Assembly: GCA_905221605.1 (NCBI GenBank)
Contig: CAJNDS010001004.1
Location: forward strand, 1 to 42,722
Reading direction: 5' to 3'
Origin: Symbiodinium natans
Lineage: Eukaryota; Sar; Dinophyceae; Suessiales; Symbiodiniaceae
DNA length: 42,722 nt
Positions 1 through 9,937 of this stretch are shown here, one piece after another. The position numbers and the translations under genes were made by a program. Position 1 is the first letter of the stretch; the number at the start of each line of letters is the position of its first letter. The notes beneath the pieces were generated by a model, which saw nothing but the letters and a program-made list of their open reading frames with translations, was not told where the DNA came from and made no database searches.

Positions 1-82
<82 letters not shown>
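1..82. repeat. (TC)n microsatellite
   Basis: Uninterrupted TC dinucleotide from the first base of the window, so the true array may extend further left. Confidence 0.98.
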
Positions 83-85
<3 letters not shown>

Positions 86-300
86 TTTTTCTCGTTATTG
101 TTCTTTCTTTCTTGCTTTTGCTTTATTTCGTCGTCCCTCTGTCTTTGTATTCTTTCATTGTCTTTATTGCTTTGCCTTTGTTTCATAGTCTTTCTATATT
201 ACTTATTTCTTTCTCCCTACCTTACTTTCATTCTTTCAGTCTTTCTGTCCTTCTATTGTTCTTTCTTTTGTTCGTTATTGTAGCCCTCTCGTGCCAAGCA
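83..300. repeat. Pyrimidine-rich low-complexity tract
   Basis: T/C-rich sequence with many CTTTCTTT-like motifs continues from the TC array. Open frames across it read as Leu/Ser/Phe-rich and are compositional. No gene is seen here. Confidence 0.7.
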
Positions 301-581
301 CCCGTAGAAAAGAAGATGCAGAGTCTACTGAGCCATGCTTTTCTCTTTTTCGCATACTTGATCTGGATATATCAGGGAGGTTTGCTGAAGGACGCTGAGG
401 CCGTGGACATCTCAGGCACGACTGCGGTCGGAAGTCCGCAGCCCTGGCATTTCTCTGTGATGGATGAGGCGCCGGAAGAGGGGACCGTTGCTGGGGAGGT
501 GGTGCTCTTGAGCGAAGGCTTCATCAGTCTTCAACAATACCAGGTGACCGAAAGTACGGATACACAAGAACTTGAGGGGTA

Positions 582-1873
582 TTGGCAACGCCGCGGACGC
601 GGCAAAGCCACTATCCGTCAGCGCCTGAGACATTTTTCCTGAAAGGGGCAACGTACTGGAAAGGGAAAAAAATAGCCACAGAGGCTGATCTGGCCCAACA
701 CTTTGATGCCCAAGTGATTGCTGATGTGCGCCGACGCCTTGCATCGACACGTGCTTGGTGGACGCAGAACAACCAACCTCCTGCCCCACGACTTCAGCCT
801 AAGCTTCGTTGCCGTGCACGTCTGCGCATGGTTAGTTACAACTGCAACTCGCTAGTGGGTGAAAGGCTGCGTGTTGTTCTGAGCGCTTTCAGTGAGTATG
901 ACATGATTGTCTTACGGGGCGCCCGCGCGCGGAAGAAGTCTGTTCCACACAACGGTGTTCAACATGATGACAATTGCGCCCCGTCACGCTGGAAAGGTTT
1001 TTCTCACGGACTCACGGCCGGCAGTTTTACATTGTTTCATGGGGTTACAGCCAAGGGCAATTCACGAATAAGGCTTGTGGCATCACCGTCGCCCTCAATT
1101 GCAGCTTCGTTTCCCCGCAAGCCGTGGTGTGGAGATATGATCCGCCGTACAAGCTGGCTGGGCGTTTAGGAGCTTTGCGAATTCGCGCTGGCCGGGCTCT
1201 CCATGACGCAGACCATGGTCGTCGTCGGAGCATATGCGCCCCAGACCACTGCGCCTGAGGAAACCTTGTCTGAATTCTGGGATGCCATGCATTCTGTGGT
1301 CCAGCAAGTGCCCGCACGGAGCACGGTTATCTGTGGGCTTGATGCCAATGGCGATCCCACATTCATAGAGGACGCGCACGTCGGGCCGTGCTACCCTGCT
1401 GCTGAGCCTTAATTGTCAACGGTGAGCGCTTGCGTGATCTATGTGTCCCGAACGGTCTTGTGGTCCCGGACACGTGGAAATCTCGGATTCGCGGCTTACC
1501 TTGCGATGATTGGAACGGCTGCACCTTCTGGGGTGTCAATGGTGAGCGCGCCCGTCCGGACCACACACTAGCAAAGTGTGGCCAGGACATGTCGCCAGTC
1601 ACGGTGCTGTATGACTTGGGCTTTGCGTTAAAGCCTGGCAATGGCACAGTCATGCTTGACGATGCTCCGCTTGCAGTGGATTTCCCATACGAAGTCAAAC
1701 TCAAGCCTCGACAGTCGCCGCAATCGGATACCAGTTGGCATTTTTGCTCGTTGAGGCATGCTCTTGATGACTGTACTGCGCGGACGCCTTTTTGCAGGAT
1801 GTGCAGGAGTGGCGAGTGGCGACTACACAACTCTGAGCTTTTCTCACTCTGTGCTGTAGAGGAGGACCCCTGA
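582..1873 (+). pseudogene. Decayed LINE endonuclease (APE/EEP-type) region
   Basis: This encodes pieces of an endonuclease/exonuclease/phosphatase domain, as found at the N-terminus of non-LTR retrotransposon ORF2 proteins, where it nicks target DNA for reverse transcription. Visible pieces in order: MVSYNCNSLVGERLRVVLS (from about 829), the opening strand; a middle part with GRLGALRIR (about 1159-1191, another frame); MVVVGAYAPQ and VICGLDANG (1212-1356), whose DANG is the conserved Asp/Asn loop; and a C-terminal part near RPDHTLAK (about 1555). The parts lie in different frames and are separated by stops, so the gene is dead. The following 0.8 kb continues into reverse-transcriptase sequence, supporting a LINE. 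Family assignment is by motif recognition only. Confidence 0.6.
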
Positions 1874-1885
1874 CGCGCATGGAAC

Positions 1886-2690
1886 TTGCTGAATGACGGG
1901 ATCATGAACATTGCCAAATGCCACTTCTCTTTTTGCCGAGGTGCTTCAAAGCCATGGATGTGTGCCGCAACGTGGGACCTCATCAGCTACAGAGACCGTC
2001 AGCTGAAAGATTGGGCAGCGCATGTTTGCCCGGCGCGTGTGGGGGTCGCCCAGGTTTTCCAGGCCTGGTCGCGTTGCTCCTGGCTTGGTCGCATTAGACG
2101 TGCAATACGCCGAGCTTGCGTGGCCGACAAGCGCGCGAATCGATTCCCTCGCAAACGACATGAATGCAGCTGCGCAACATGGACATTGGCGTCAAGTCTG
2201 GCGAGTGGGTAGAGCAATAGCACGCACAGGCTTGGGTCCAAAACGGCGAGTTTACCGACCTCCAGACACTGAGCCAATTTCCGCTGCAGAGTGGGACGCA
2301 TATATGCAGCAGGCCTTTTTTTGGCAGAGCCAGTGCCTGAGCGCTTGCTGACGTCCCGCCACGAGGCGTCTCGACATCCTGCGCACGTGGATTTGCCTCC
2401 TCTCCGTGACTTCCGCCGCAACGTCCTGGGCGCCGGCAACAACCACTCAGTCCCTGAAGGTTCTATGCCGTCGGTCTGGAAACTTATATTTGGATATTTG
2501 CCGGATTTTGCCAGAGATATCCATGAGCAGTTCTTCCGACAGCTTGCCCGCACTGGCAGGAATCCGGAATCCCAGCAAGCGGTATGACGTGCCAGTGCTG
2601 CCCATTGACAAAGGCAACGGCAAGCCCAAGTGCCAAGGCAAACGCCCCATTGCGCGCCTTCATTCCCTGGCACACGACTAGCGTGACCAG
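1886..2690 (+). pseudogene. Decayed LINE linker and reverse-transcriptase N-terminus
   Basis: Frame-shifted continuation of the upstream endonuclease. A basic linker (1990-2340) is followed by NNHSVPEGSMPSVWKL (about 2440-2490), which resembles the segment before RT motif 1 in LINEs, and by VPVLPIDKGNGKPKCQGKRP (about 2590-2650), which resembles the start of the RT fingers (substrate-binding K/R and RPI motif). The frame closes at about 2681. No palm motif (YxDD-like) follows, so the catalytic part is missing. The RT was lost either by 5'-to-3' decay or by replacement with the recombinase sequence downstream. Confidence 0.55.
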
Positions 2691-3041
2691 CAGAAAACCC
2701 GCTTCAAGATCATCGCTTTGAGGCGCCTCGGGGCGCCAAGCGCTCTCATAGCACGGCAGGGTGCCAAACGAAACAACATGCAGACGTATACAGCCGTCGT
2801 TGTAGGTCTCGGGGCCAGAGCCATGGCCGCGACCGCGCGTGGGGCCGAATGGGAGATCGTCGTCCTGCATGTTGGAATGGCAACCTACTGTAAAGCTCCC
2901 AACGCGTACAAATGCGTAAAAAACTGTTGCACCAGGCACACAACGATGTGCAGATGCCGCAAGATGATCCACTTCATCATCAGTTGTTCAACTGTTGGGA
3001 GGTGGCGTGACTGGCAGTCCAAGCAGAGATGATCACTGCCG
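2691..3041 (+). other. Junction between LINE remnant and recombinase; no clear gene
   Basis: No recognised domain. A short + frame at about 2920-2995 (KLLHQAHNDVQMPQDDP) could be the N-terminal extension of the recombinase ORF, but it ends in a stop. Confidence 0.3.
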
Positions 3042-4002
3042 TTGCGGGAAGCCTTATTACTGGGCCTTGTTGCGTCGGTCATCGATGCTTTGGTAAATAA
3101 AGCTACGACTACCCTTCACCAACGCGCGGGACCTCTTGCACGGTATGTGAAGCGCTGGAAAGACCGAGGCTTGTCATGTTTTCCGATCAAGGAGGCGCAG
3201 CTCTATGTCTTCGTCAAGGACCTATAGACCCGGCGCCCACCTTCCCAAACTCCTTGCTTCAGTCTGTGCATTTTGCTCAACGCCTGCTGGGGCTGGCAGT
3301 TGTCGACAATGCCCCGGCCAGCGGGCGTATCAGAGGCGCCGCGGCATCACACTGCCCCAAGAATCATCACTGCCGTGGAATTGGATATCAGCGGCCACCC
3401 ACAAGATGGGTTCCTGGAATGCATGGCCGAGCCGACGAAAACTCAGGTCGGCTTGGTGAAGTCCAGGAAGGCCTTGCCGGCGGTCGCGCCGGTCGATTCC
3501 GTGGGCAGAGTTTGGCTGCTTGAACGGTTGCGCCTGCGAGACTAGGCTGGCCTGGTGACTGCGGGACAGAATATCAACGAGCCTCTGCCACTGGCAACGC
3601 TTGGATAGCCGCGCGGCTCAATGTGAGTAGCGCGGCCCACTGGCTGCGAAGTTTACTTGGCCTACAGACCAAGGGTGGAGTCAGAGTGGGTACGCACTCT
3701 TGCAAAGCTACGGTTCTGAGCTGGTGCTCAAAGTATGGCCTGGGCCACGGGGACAGGAAGTTGCTTGGATATCATGTTCCTCGCGCAGATCGAAGCATGG
3801 TGATACACAGCCGTGACGCCTTATCTAAGCCCATGAAACTGCTCGCGAACGCCTGCGTCGTATCCGCGCAGGTGGCTTTACCCCGGACCTCACTGGGTCA
3901 GGCCTGCTAGTTGAGGAGGCCGAGGTTGCTTCTCGACGTTTTGGGCAGGAGCTGGAGTCTTCTTCGTCTTCCTCCTCATCGACGGAAGCACTGTGTTCAT
4001 GA
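3042..4002 (+). pseudogene. Decayed tyrosine recombinase (phage-integrase fold)
   Basis: Successive frames spell a tyrosine recombinase of the kind dispersed in dinoflagellate genomes (Crypton/DIRS-like enzymes; DNA strand exchange by a Tyr nucleophile). The N-terminal SAM-like part has KATTTLHQRAGPLARYV and W..RGLSCFPIKEAQLYVFVK (3093-3227), then SLLQSVHFAQRLLGL and SGRIRGAA (about 3250-3345). The middle has KTQVGLVKSRKALPAVAP (about 3435-3492). The catalytic C-terminus has THSCKATVLSW (HxxK box), RKLLGYH and IHSRDALSKP (3690-3835), then a frame change into RIRAGGFTPDLTGSG and a Ser-rich tail ending at about 4002. At least four frame changes break it. The position of the usual nucleophile (YSRD in relatives as I recall them) is His here, from a CAC codon. 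Confidence 0.65.
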
Positions 4003-4009
4003 GGTTCTT

Positions 4010-4300
4010 CCGTGCACAGGTGGGAGTCTCCAGGCAGTCTCTGGGGAGTCTCTGAGGGTTTGGGCACTCCAGCGAGCCTCTGGGTTGGGCGCTCCAAACT
4101 GAGGTCGGGCGCAGGAAAACTCTGGGCACCAGGGACTCTGGGGTTGGGCACGGAGTTTTCAGGAAGTCTCTGTTGGGCACTCCAGGGAGTCTCGGGAGTG
4201 TATAGGGTTGGGCACTCCAGGAGTCTCTGGGGCTGGGTGGTTGGGCTCTTCAGGGAGTCTCTGGTCCAGGGAGCCTCTAGGAGTAGACCGGGCGAGGAGA
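4010..4300 (+). repeat. Degenerate ~30-bp repeat tract, family copy A
   Basis: Imperfect tandem units of the form GGGC(A/G)CTCCAGGGAGTCTCTGG, with cores near 4065, 4088, 4174 and 4211 and weaker ones near 4148 and 4240. The tract ends in GGGCGAGGAG and GAGTTGAGTTTAAA. Related tracts occur at about 10,990 and 31,900. Open frames across it are by-products. Confidence 0.75.
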
Positions 4301-4369
4301 AGAGTTCCGGTGGAGGAGAAGAGTTGAGTTTAAAATCTAACAACCCCACAGAGAAGGTGGGGAGTTTTT

Positions 4370-4688
4370 CCCCACATCTTTGTGCGGGGTTCTGACTTTT
4401 GGGGCTGTCCGGGAAACGCTGGCAGGCGCGACACAGGTGTCGTTTCTGCTGGCAGGCGCGACACTTAGGGGCCCTGGACCGGTGCCGCGCGCGCCTCGGG
4501 GCGCGGTAAACGCTGGCAGGCGCGACGCAGGTGTCGTTTCTGCTGGCAGGCGCGGCACTTATAGGGGTCCTGGACCGGTGCCGCGCGCGCCTCGGGGCGC
4601 GGGAAACGCTGGCAGGCGCGACACAGGTGTCGTTTCTGCTGGCAGGCGCGGCGCTTAGGGGCCTTGGGCCCCACACAAAGATGTGGGG
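4370..4688. repeat. 15-bp inverted repeat framing a tandem array
   Basis: CCCCACATCTTTGTG at 4370-4384 is the exact reverse complement of CACAAAGATGTGGGG at 4674-4688. Between the arms lies almost only the ~95-bp tandem repeat. The right arm directly abuts the AT-rich integrase remnant. Confidence 0.9.
4411..4672. repeat. ~95-bp GC-rich tandem repeat, 2.7 copies
   Basis: Units start at 4411, 4505 and 4601 (spacing 94 and 96). Each contains two copies of GCTGGCAGGCGCG about 31 bp apart and ends in GCGCGCCTCGGGGCGCGG. Translation gives Cys/Gln/Arg-rich repeats in several frames, which I take as incidental. Confidence 0.9.
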
Positions 4689-5062
4689 AATAAGACAGAT
4701 TGGGAAACAATGTTAAAACCAGTATTGAACAAGTATATAACAATAAGATGATACAGAGCACCACGGGATTCATTCCGAACGACGCTCATAGAGACGAAAA
4801 TTCAATAGAAGTAAAAGCAAATTCAGTAATGAAAGAGAAATATTTAAGAAACTATCCAAATATTAATGTTGGAGATAAGGTAAAAGTTTATATTAAAAGC
4901 GGCGGTAATTAAACCAGCTTTAAAGAGTCTCGTTCAAAATGGTCTGAGAAAGTATATGAAGTGAAGGAAGTTAATAGAAACCCACAACTGAATAAATATT
5001 ATGTTATTGAAGGACTTAGTAAGCGTTACATGCGTCATGAAATATTGCTGGTGAATAAATGA
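4689..5062 (+). pseudogene. Integrase C-terminal remnant (Polinton/retroviral-type)
   Basis: AT-rich coding remnant. The reading starts as DWETMLKPVLNKY (about 4697-4735), shifts frame by one and continues as YNNKMIQSTTGFIPNDA (4728-4783), the end of an RNase H-fold integrase core where YNN..H/QST.G.tPndA is typical. It continues through YPNINVGDKVKVY (4854-4892) to a TAA at 4910-4912. The same frame resumes with SKWSEKVYEVKEV and YYVIEGLSKRYMRHEILLV and ends at 5060-5062. The W..evY.V..I...YyV.G...ryrHEll pattern is the SH3/chromodomain-like tail of Polinton/Maverick and related virus-like integrases. One frameshift and one stop make it a pseudogene. The catalytic D,D-35-E region is absent to the left, where the inverted repeat begins. 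Confidence 0.55.
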
Positions 5063-5112
5063 CTACTAAACTACTTCAAGATAAAACGCCTTAAAGTACT
5101 GTAGTAGGGAGT

Positions 5113-5352
5113 ATGACTGTCTTTGACTATAGCAAGTGTCAAGAGTGCAAGTATATGCGGACACAACAGAATAAGGAAACCTTAAATAAAATATCAAAAG
5201 AACCAATAGCAGATTTTATACAATCATTTAATTGTTGTTGTAGCAGTTGCAATCGTCTTATGAACCTAGAGGATAATTACCCATTTATTGAAAGTGAGAA
5301 AGATTATCTAACAACTTCTGAAAAACAACTTTATATTAAAAGAAAGCGATAA
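5113..5352 (+). CDS. Unknown AT-rich ORF with CxxC motifs
   Basis: An ATG-started ORF of 79 codons in the AT-rich island right after the integrase remnant. It has two Cys pairs, KCQECK near the start and CCCSSC near residue 43, spaced like a possible small zinc-binding unit. I do not recognise the family. Base composition matches the integrase remnant and not the GC-rich surroundings, so it probably arrived with it. It overlaps a further open frame beginning at 5351, shifted by one, so the two may be one broken gene. Confidence 0.35.
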   Translation: MTVFDYSKCQECKYMRTQQNKETLNKISKEPIADFIQSFNCCCSSCNRLMNLEDNYPFIESEKDYLTTSEKQLYIKRKR

Positions 5353-5506
5353 TATTGATGTATATTTTGCTGGAGATGATGTAGAAACGAAAACTCGAAA
5401 ATTAGTAAAAATGTTTGAGTTTAGTGATAATCCATACAAGAAAGTAATTATATCTTTTATAAAGAACAAACGAACTAGGTTTTTTGATAATTTTGATTCC
5501 GTTTAG
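5351..5506 (+). pseudogene. AT-rich ORF fragment, possible continuation
   Basis: An open frame without its own ATG at the start: NIDVYFAGDDVETKTRK then VIISFIKNKRTRFFDNF, stop at 5504-5506. It lies one frame off the preceding ORF and joins it without a gap, so a single-base indel may have split them. No family recognised. Confidence 0.3.
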
Positions 5507-5529
5507 ATCTTCTTCATAATCAAAAACTA

Positions 5530-5727
5530 ATGCGTAGAATTACATATTATGGAAATATTTTAATCTTTCATTGTAGTTATTATAAGAAAACATATCCTGA
5601 TAAAGTTGTATTTAAATACATTATGTATGAGTTTCTCATTAATTTTATTGGCAAAGATATTAGATATCTAAATATTAACGAGTTGCAAGAACATTTAAAT
5701 GACTTCTTTTATAGAGATCAGGATTAA
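5530..5727 (+). CDS. Unknown AT-rich ORF, 65 codons
   Basis: ATG-started ORF rich in Tyr, Phe, Ile and Lys, ending DFFYRDQD at 5725-5727. It follows the previous fragments in the same AT-rich island and strand. No domain recognised. AT-rich DNA gives few stops only if coding, so a remnant of a transferred gene is plausible but unproven. Confidence 0.3.
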   Translation: MRRITYYGNILIFHCSYYKKTYPDKVVFKYIMYEFLINFIGKDIRYLNINELQEHLNDFFYRDQD

Positions 5728-5859
5728 AAAATGAAACAAATAGGTATTATAATATTAAATTATTATAAATCTTTGGTAAAACGCTTGAGGTGGGCTCGTC
5801 CCAAAAACGGGTAAGGCGATATGATGAAGGATGAAAACGAATTAGGTGACAATGTCAAG

Positions 5860-6060
5860 ACATGAAAAAAGTGAACTTATAAATACTTAAAAAAAACGAT
5901 GATGGAAAACAAAGCAGGTGACCATGTGAGATATTGGTGAGAGAAAGGAATGAAGGAGATGACAAAGAATGAGATAATGGATGAGGTGACGATGAAGGCA
6001 GGAATGAAGGAGATGGCAAGGTGATGGAGTGGATGAGGTGGCTATATATGGTAGGGTGTG
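5860..6060. repeat. Degenerate GATGA-rich repeat
   Basis: Imperfect repeats of GGAATGAAGGAGATGRCAA and GATGAGGTGRC motifs, for example near 5948 and 6000. Confidence 0.6.
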
Positions 6061-6096
6061 GTCTCAGAACCAGCGCCCTAGAACGGTAGGTCATTT

Positions 6097-6425
6097 TTGG
6101 GGGGGAGCGGGGGGGGGCGGGGGGAGCAGCGGGGGTTTAGGCATGCATGGGTGCCCTTAACAGACAAGAAGGGGATGGGGTGGGGCTTGAAGGCTAGGCA
6201 GCGGGCCTTGGGGAGGGGCGGGCGGGTGGGGCGGGGGGCGGGGGCGGGGGGGAGCAGGGGGAGCGGGGGGGGGGGCGGGAGGTTTGGGCATGCATTGGCC
6301 CTTAAAAGATTTCTTTTCAAGAACGAGGGCGGGCGTGGGGGTGGGGTGGGGCTTGAAGGCGTAGGGTAGGGGTGGGAGGGCCAGCGGGCCTTGAAGGCTG
6401 GGGGGGGGGGGTGGCAAGGGAACGC
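6097..6425. repeat. G-rich imperfect tandem duplication
   Basis: Two diverged copies share GGGCATGCATKGGYSCCTTAA (near 6139 and 6287), GGGGTGGGGCTTGAAGGC (near 6178 and 6342) and AGCGGGCCTTG. They are linked by G runs of up to ten bases, which could form quadruplexes on the + strand. Open frames are Gly- or Pro-rich artefacts. Confidence 0.7.
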
Positions 6426-9080
6426 GGGAGGTGGGGCGCAGGACTTTTGACGGCGGAAAACATCCAAATGTGTTTCAGAGGCTACCGCTAACGCCAAATA
6501 ACACCGGACAGCGCCCTACACTGTTTGTTTGAAAAACCCCTTCTGCTGTTGTTTGACTCTCTGTGACGGCAAAAAGGTGACGAAACGCAGGTAAAGATCT
6601 GCAGATCTTGGTGGGGTGTCTGGAGTCTCCGGAGAGCCCTGCCTTGACCCGCACAGGTTCAGCTCCCTGGGGCCTCGTGCCTCTCCACAAGGCCAAAGGG
6701 TTTCCTAAGCCGCCAAAATACACAGTAAATACGCAAATACACATCTCTCGGAATCTATCGCTCATGTTCTAGGCCTTGACATTCTCGGATAAAGTGACAT
6801 GGAGTATGACCCATTTAGCATGGCATGCTGCATGGAGATGCTACCATCCGCCAAGGGTGAAGCAGTCGCAGTTCCGAAGGTGATGCAGCCTCCTGGACCC
6901 ATGCCCTTCGTCACAGTGAGGCCATCAACTTTCCCATTTGTCCAGTTGTAAAGTACTGGAAGAAGGGAGCTGCGCCAACTGCACTTCGAGGCGATGTCTC
7001 TTCCGTATAGCATCTCCCCTTCTCGAAGGCTCCCTGAGATCAATATTTCGGATTCAGACCCCTGCATATCCGAGTCCAACACCATGAAACGGTCGGGACA
7101 CCGTCAGTTGAGTTCAAGATCCATAAGGCTCTGGCGCAGTGATCCGTGATAGCAACATCCGGCAATTTGCTTGCAGATACTTACAGCCAGGGGATGGGGG
7201 GGGGGGCAGGCAAGCCCTGCTTCGGTTGAGCGAGGTTCATCCCAAGCACTTAGATGGCTGAAAGCCCATTTGTGGAGCAGGCAGCCCCACCGCCGCGGAC
7301 GCCAGAGCGACGATCTTGGCCATGACAAAGCCATTCTTGGACGGCTAGGTCGGACCAAACGGCAGAAAATGTATCGCCGAGCTTCACAGATGCTTCTCTT
7401 TGGCAGGTTGAGAGAAGGGCAGAGTCAATGGCAAGCTTTGCAAGTCAGTTGCAGCATGGGGTTCAAAGTGACACATTCTTCGTGTTGTCCCAGGCCAGAG
7501 CCCCTCCCAGCCTGGGCACGGCCACCAGCACCAGGTCGGCAATGCCCAGAAAGGAGGGGGTTGGGGGGCGAGAAGAAAATGAAGAAAACAACACCTCTGA
7601 AGTCCGGGAAGCTAGAGCAAGCCAGAGGCCGCACCGGGGGGGGGGGGGGCAGGTTGGGGATGTGGGGGATCTTTGGCACCTTGGGTAACAAAGCCTCTCC
7701 AGGCAGTCCACGAATGGCGGAGCCTCCGCAGCGAGAAGTACGTGAGGTTCGGCAGCTCCAGAGATCGCTAAGATCGCTCCGGGACACGTCTTGGTCCGCA
7801 CTTTACGTTGCACCCTCTGTTCAGTTGCCACGAGCTTCTGAAGATAATGGGGTGGGCCCTGGCAGTCGACTATAATTTAAGGCCCGGTCTTTGCCCGAAA
7901 CTTTAGAAGGAGAGGGCTTCCACAAAAGAGGCTGGAATACTCTTCGGCATATGCCTGGTTGCAGGTCGGCCGAAGATGCGTACAGCGCTATGCCTTCTAG
8001 CAGCCAGCATTGCCTTCTCTGTTTTACATCAGGTGGCGACTTCCAAGCAGTTTTGCAAGATCACAGACTACGAGTCTACCTGTGAAACTCCAAGTGCTTC
8101 ACATGACATCTTCATATTTACATCATTTACGTGAGGCAAGATCTCATGAAACTTCGTCACTCCACTAGAGACGAGAAATCATTCTTTGCGTGAGTTACTA
8201 GGTTATACTAGGTTTCACAAAGAGGTGAATGCAGAGCCGTTTGGCAGTTGAGATTTTGGCCTAGTGAAAGGAAAAGACGGTTGGAGCTGCACTTGGGGAC
8301 TTGGGCCTGCTTGTGCAGGAGGCGCCGCTGCCCTCCTGGGCAATGGTTGACGGCTCGAACCTGAACTGCAGTGGTGCCCATGGCTGTTGGATACGAGTTT
8401 GTGAGTGGTTGGGAAGCTGTGCGATGTCTGCCGCTGTGTTTGTTTTGTATCTGAGCCATTCGCTGCTCACTCAGCCAGGTTTTCTCACTGCAAGCGCGGT
8501 TTAGTATCGAAGCTGGCCAAGAGGGGAGTGCAAGCTCTTCCGTGGCAACGCAAAAATGTACAGCACACAGCGTAAACGATGATGCTCCCTTAGCCACAAA
8601 GCGGTGCTCTGGTCAAGTCCGTATTGCAGCGCACAGCCGCTGAAAAAGCTGTGCAAGAAGCGTCCGGAAGGGTCCATCATGGGTGTTGCAGAAGGATGCG
8701 AGGAATCAAGTTGAACAAACTTGTTCAATAGTCTGGCGGCCTGCCCCATGTTGCACCCAGGCAGTCCAACGTGTCTCAAGATGGTTGCGAAGAGCGAACG
8801 AAATGCTGCATGCCAGAATCTGCATTCTCAACAATGAAAGGGACCTGGCACTTACCACAAAGCTTCAGCATCTGGTCCTTTGCTTTGTCGCGACGCGCTA
8901 ATGTTAATACACACGCCACTCCTCGGAAAGGCCCAGGGCCTATCTCATCTGATCTACGTGCACGCGTGGCGCCGGGCTTGCCGGCCCATATGAAGTGTAT
9001 CCTGCCATTGGGAATCGGATTGAGCATTTTGGCATGAATCTTCAATATTCAGCAATCTGTGCGTAGCAAGCAGACCCATG
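6426..9080. other. No recognisable gene; short G runs
   Basis: I find no domain I can name. G runs occur near 7195 and 7637. Several open frames of 60-130 codons exist on both strands, for example minus 8208-8597 and 8501-8779, but none shows a recognisable motif or a convincing splice pattern. Confidence 0.4.
6762..7103 (-). CDS. Unassigned minus-strand open frame
   Basis: Open from a TGA at about 7104 down to a stop at 6762, with an internal ATG at 7085 and the sequence CPDRFMVLDSDMQGSESEIL near its start. Amino-acid composition is balanced, unlike the low-complexity frames nearby, so it could be an exon. No family recognised; a chance ORF is equally possible. Confidence 0.15.
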   Translation of the reverse strand, partial: RCPDRFMVLDSDMQGSESEILISGSLREGEMLYGRDIASKCSWRSSLLPVLYNWTNGKVDGLTVTKGMGPGGCITFGTATASPLADGSISMQHAMLNGSYSMSLYPRMSRPRT

Positions 9081-9805
9081 TCAATAGCGTACGATGGGAA
9101 GTTGTGAGACGAGCACATCCAATGAATATGTCAATTCACATTCTGTGCGGCTTGTTGGTGCGCTGGAACACATCGGGAACCTGCTCATTTTTCCTTTGAT
9201 CGAGCTGCCATCGCACCGCGGACTTCTCCAGCTTCTGCTCGCTCCACACTGACTGCGGCTGCTCGGAACGAAAGCCTCTGAGGGCTGGACGAGACGTTTA
9301 CCAACCGTAAGGTTGAAAATTGCCATAAATTGCCCTTGGAAGTTGTGGTACATCACGATGATATACGGCAGGACCAGACACGGGATGATTCGGAAGAGTT
9401 GCTGTGGGAAGTCCCCATTATCGCCCTGTCTAACCAAGGCGGGACTCATAGCCAGCTGCGACCTCTCCCCAAGCTCGAAAAGCCCCACTGCAGGCTGTTC
9501 TGGACCAGACACGGCATGGTTCGAAAGAGCTGCTGTGGGAACTCCGAGGTCCCTGACAACTCGATCCTCCTGCCTTGCAGCCATCCGACTCTCCATCTCC
9601 AGCAGCTTCTGTCTCAAAGCCTGGGCCTCGAGCATTGCCTCCTCAGTCTTTTTCCGTTCGGCTTCCACCTTTTCTTGGAGACTTCGGCCTGAATCTGCTC
9701 CTGGCTTGGCCCTTGCGAGCTGCCAGACCGAGGTGTGCCCCTCCTTGGCCCTGTGAGTGGCCTCCCAAATGAAGACCTTGCATCAACGGCCGCGCCCGGG
9801 TTCAA
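9081..9805 (-). pseudogene. Decayed retroelement gag-like region, coiled-coil part
   Basis: On the minus strand, SSQGPSQEQIQAEVSK (about 9680-9730) is followed, after a frame change, by EAERKKTEEAMLEAQALRQK (about 9605-9668), a strongly heptad-like Glu/Lys/Leu segment that predicts a coiled coil. This order (Pro/Gly/Ser-rich linker, QIQAEV, coiled coil) matches my memory of the N-terminal polyprotein of dinoflagellate copia-like elements. Further down the frame runs to a stop at 9081 with no zinc finger or pol domains, so the element is truncated. A 45-bp sequence duplicated within it (9369 and 9503) encodes similar peptides ending in LVLP and VSGP. Confidence 0.45.
9369..9550. repeat. Direct repeat, ~45 bp, 132-bp spacing
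   Basis: ACCAGACACGGGATGATTCG (about 9372) and ACCAGACACGGCATGGTTCG (about 9504), both followed by AAGAG(T/C)TGCTGTGGGAA. It lies inside the gag-like minus-strand frame. Confidence 0.8.
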
Positions 9806-9937
9806 GGATTATCCACAGGAGACCCTGCTGAAGGTCCCCAAGATACCTCCACTCGTCGCTGAAAGAAATCACCAAGCCTGGAAAACCACATCGAGGCCCT
9901 GGAACCACCTCTATCCGCTGCCCCGGCCACAGCATGG

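Noticed and set aside
4465-4773. Minus-strand Cys/Gln/Arg repeat protein (ACQQKRHLCRACQRFP)
   Set aside because: It follows the ~95-bp repeat, appears in several frames with shifts, and has no upstream gene structure.
5855-6497. Gly- or Pro-rich ORFs on both strands at 6.1-6.5 kb
   Set aside because: Caused by G runs in the imperfect tandem repeat.
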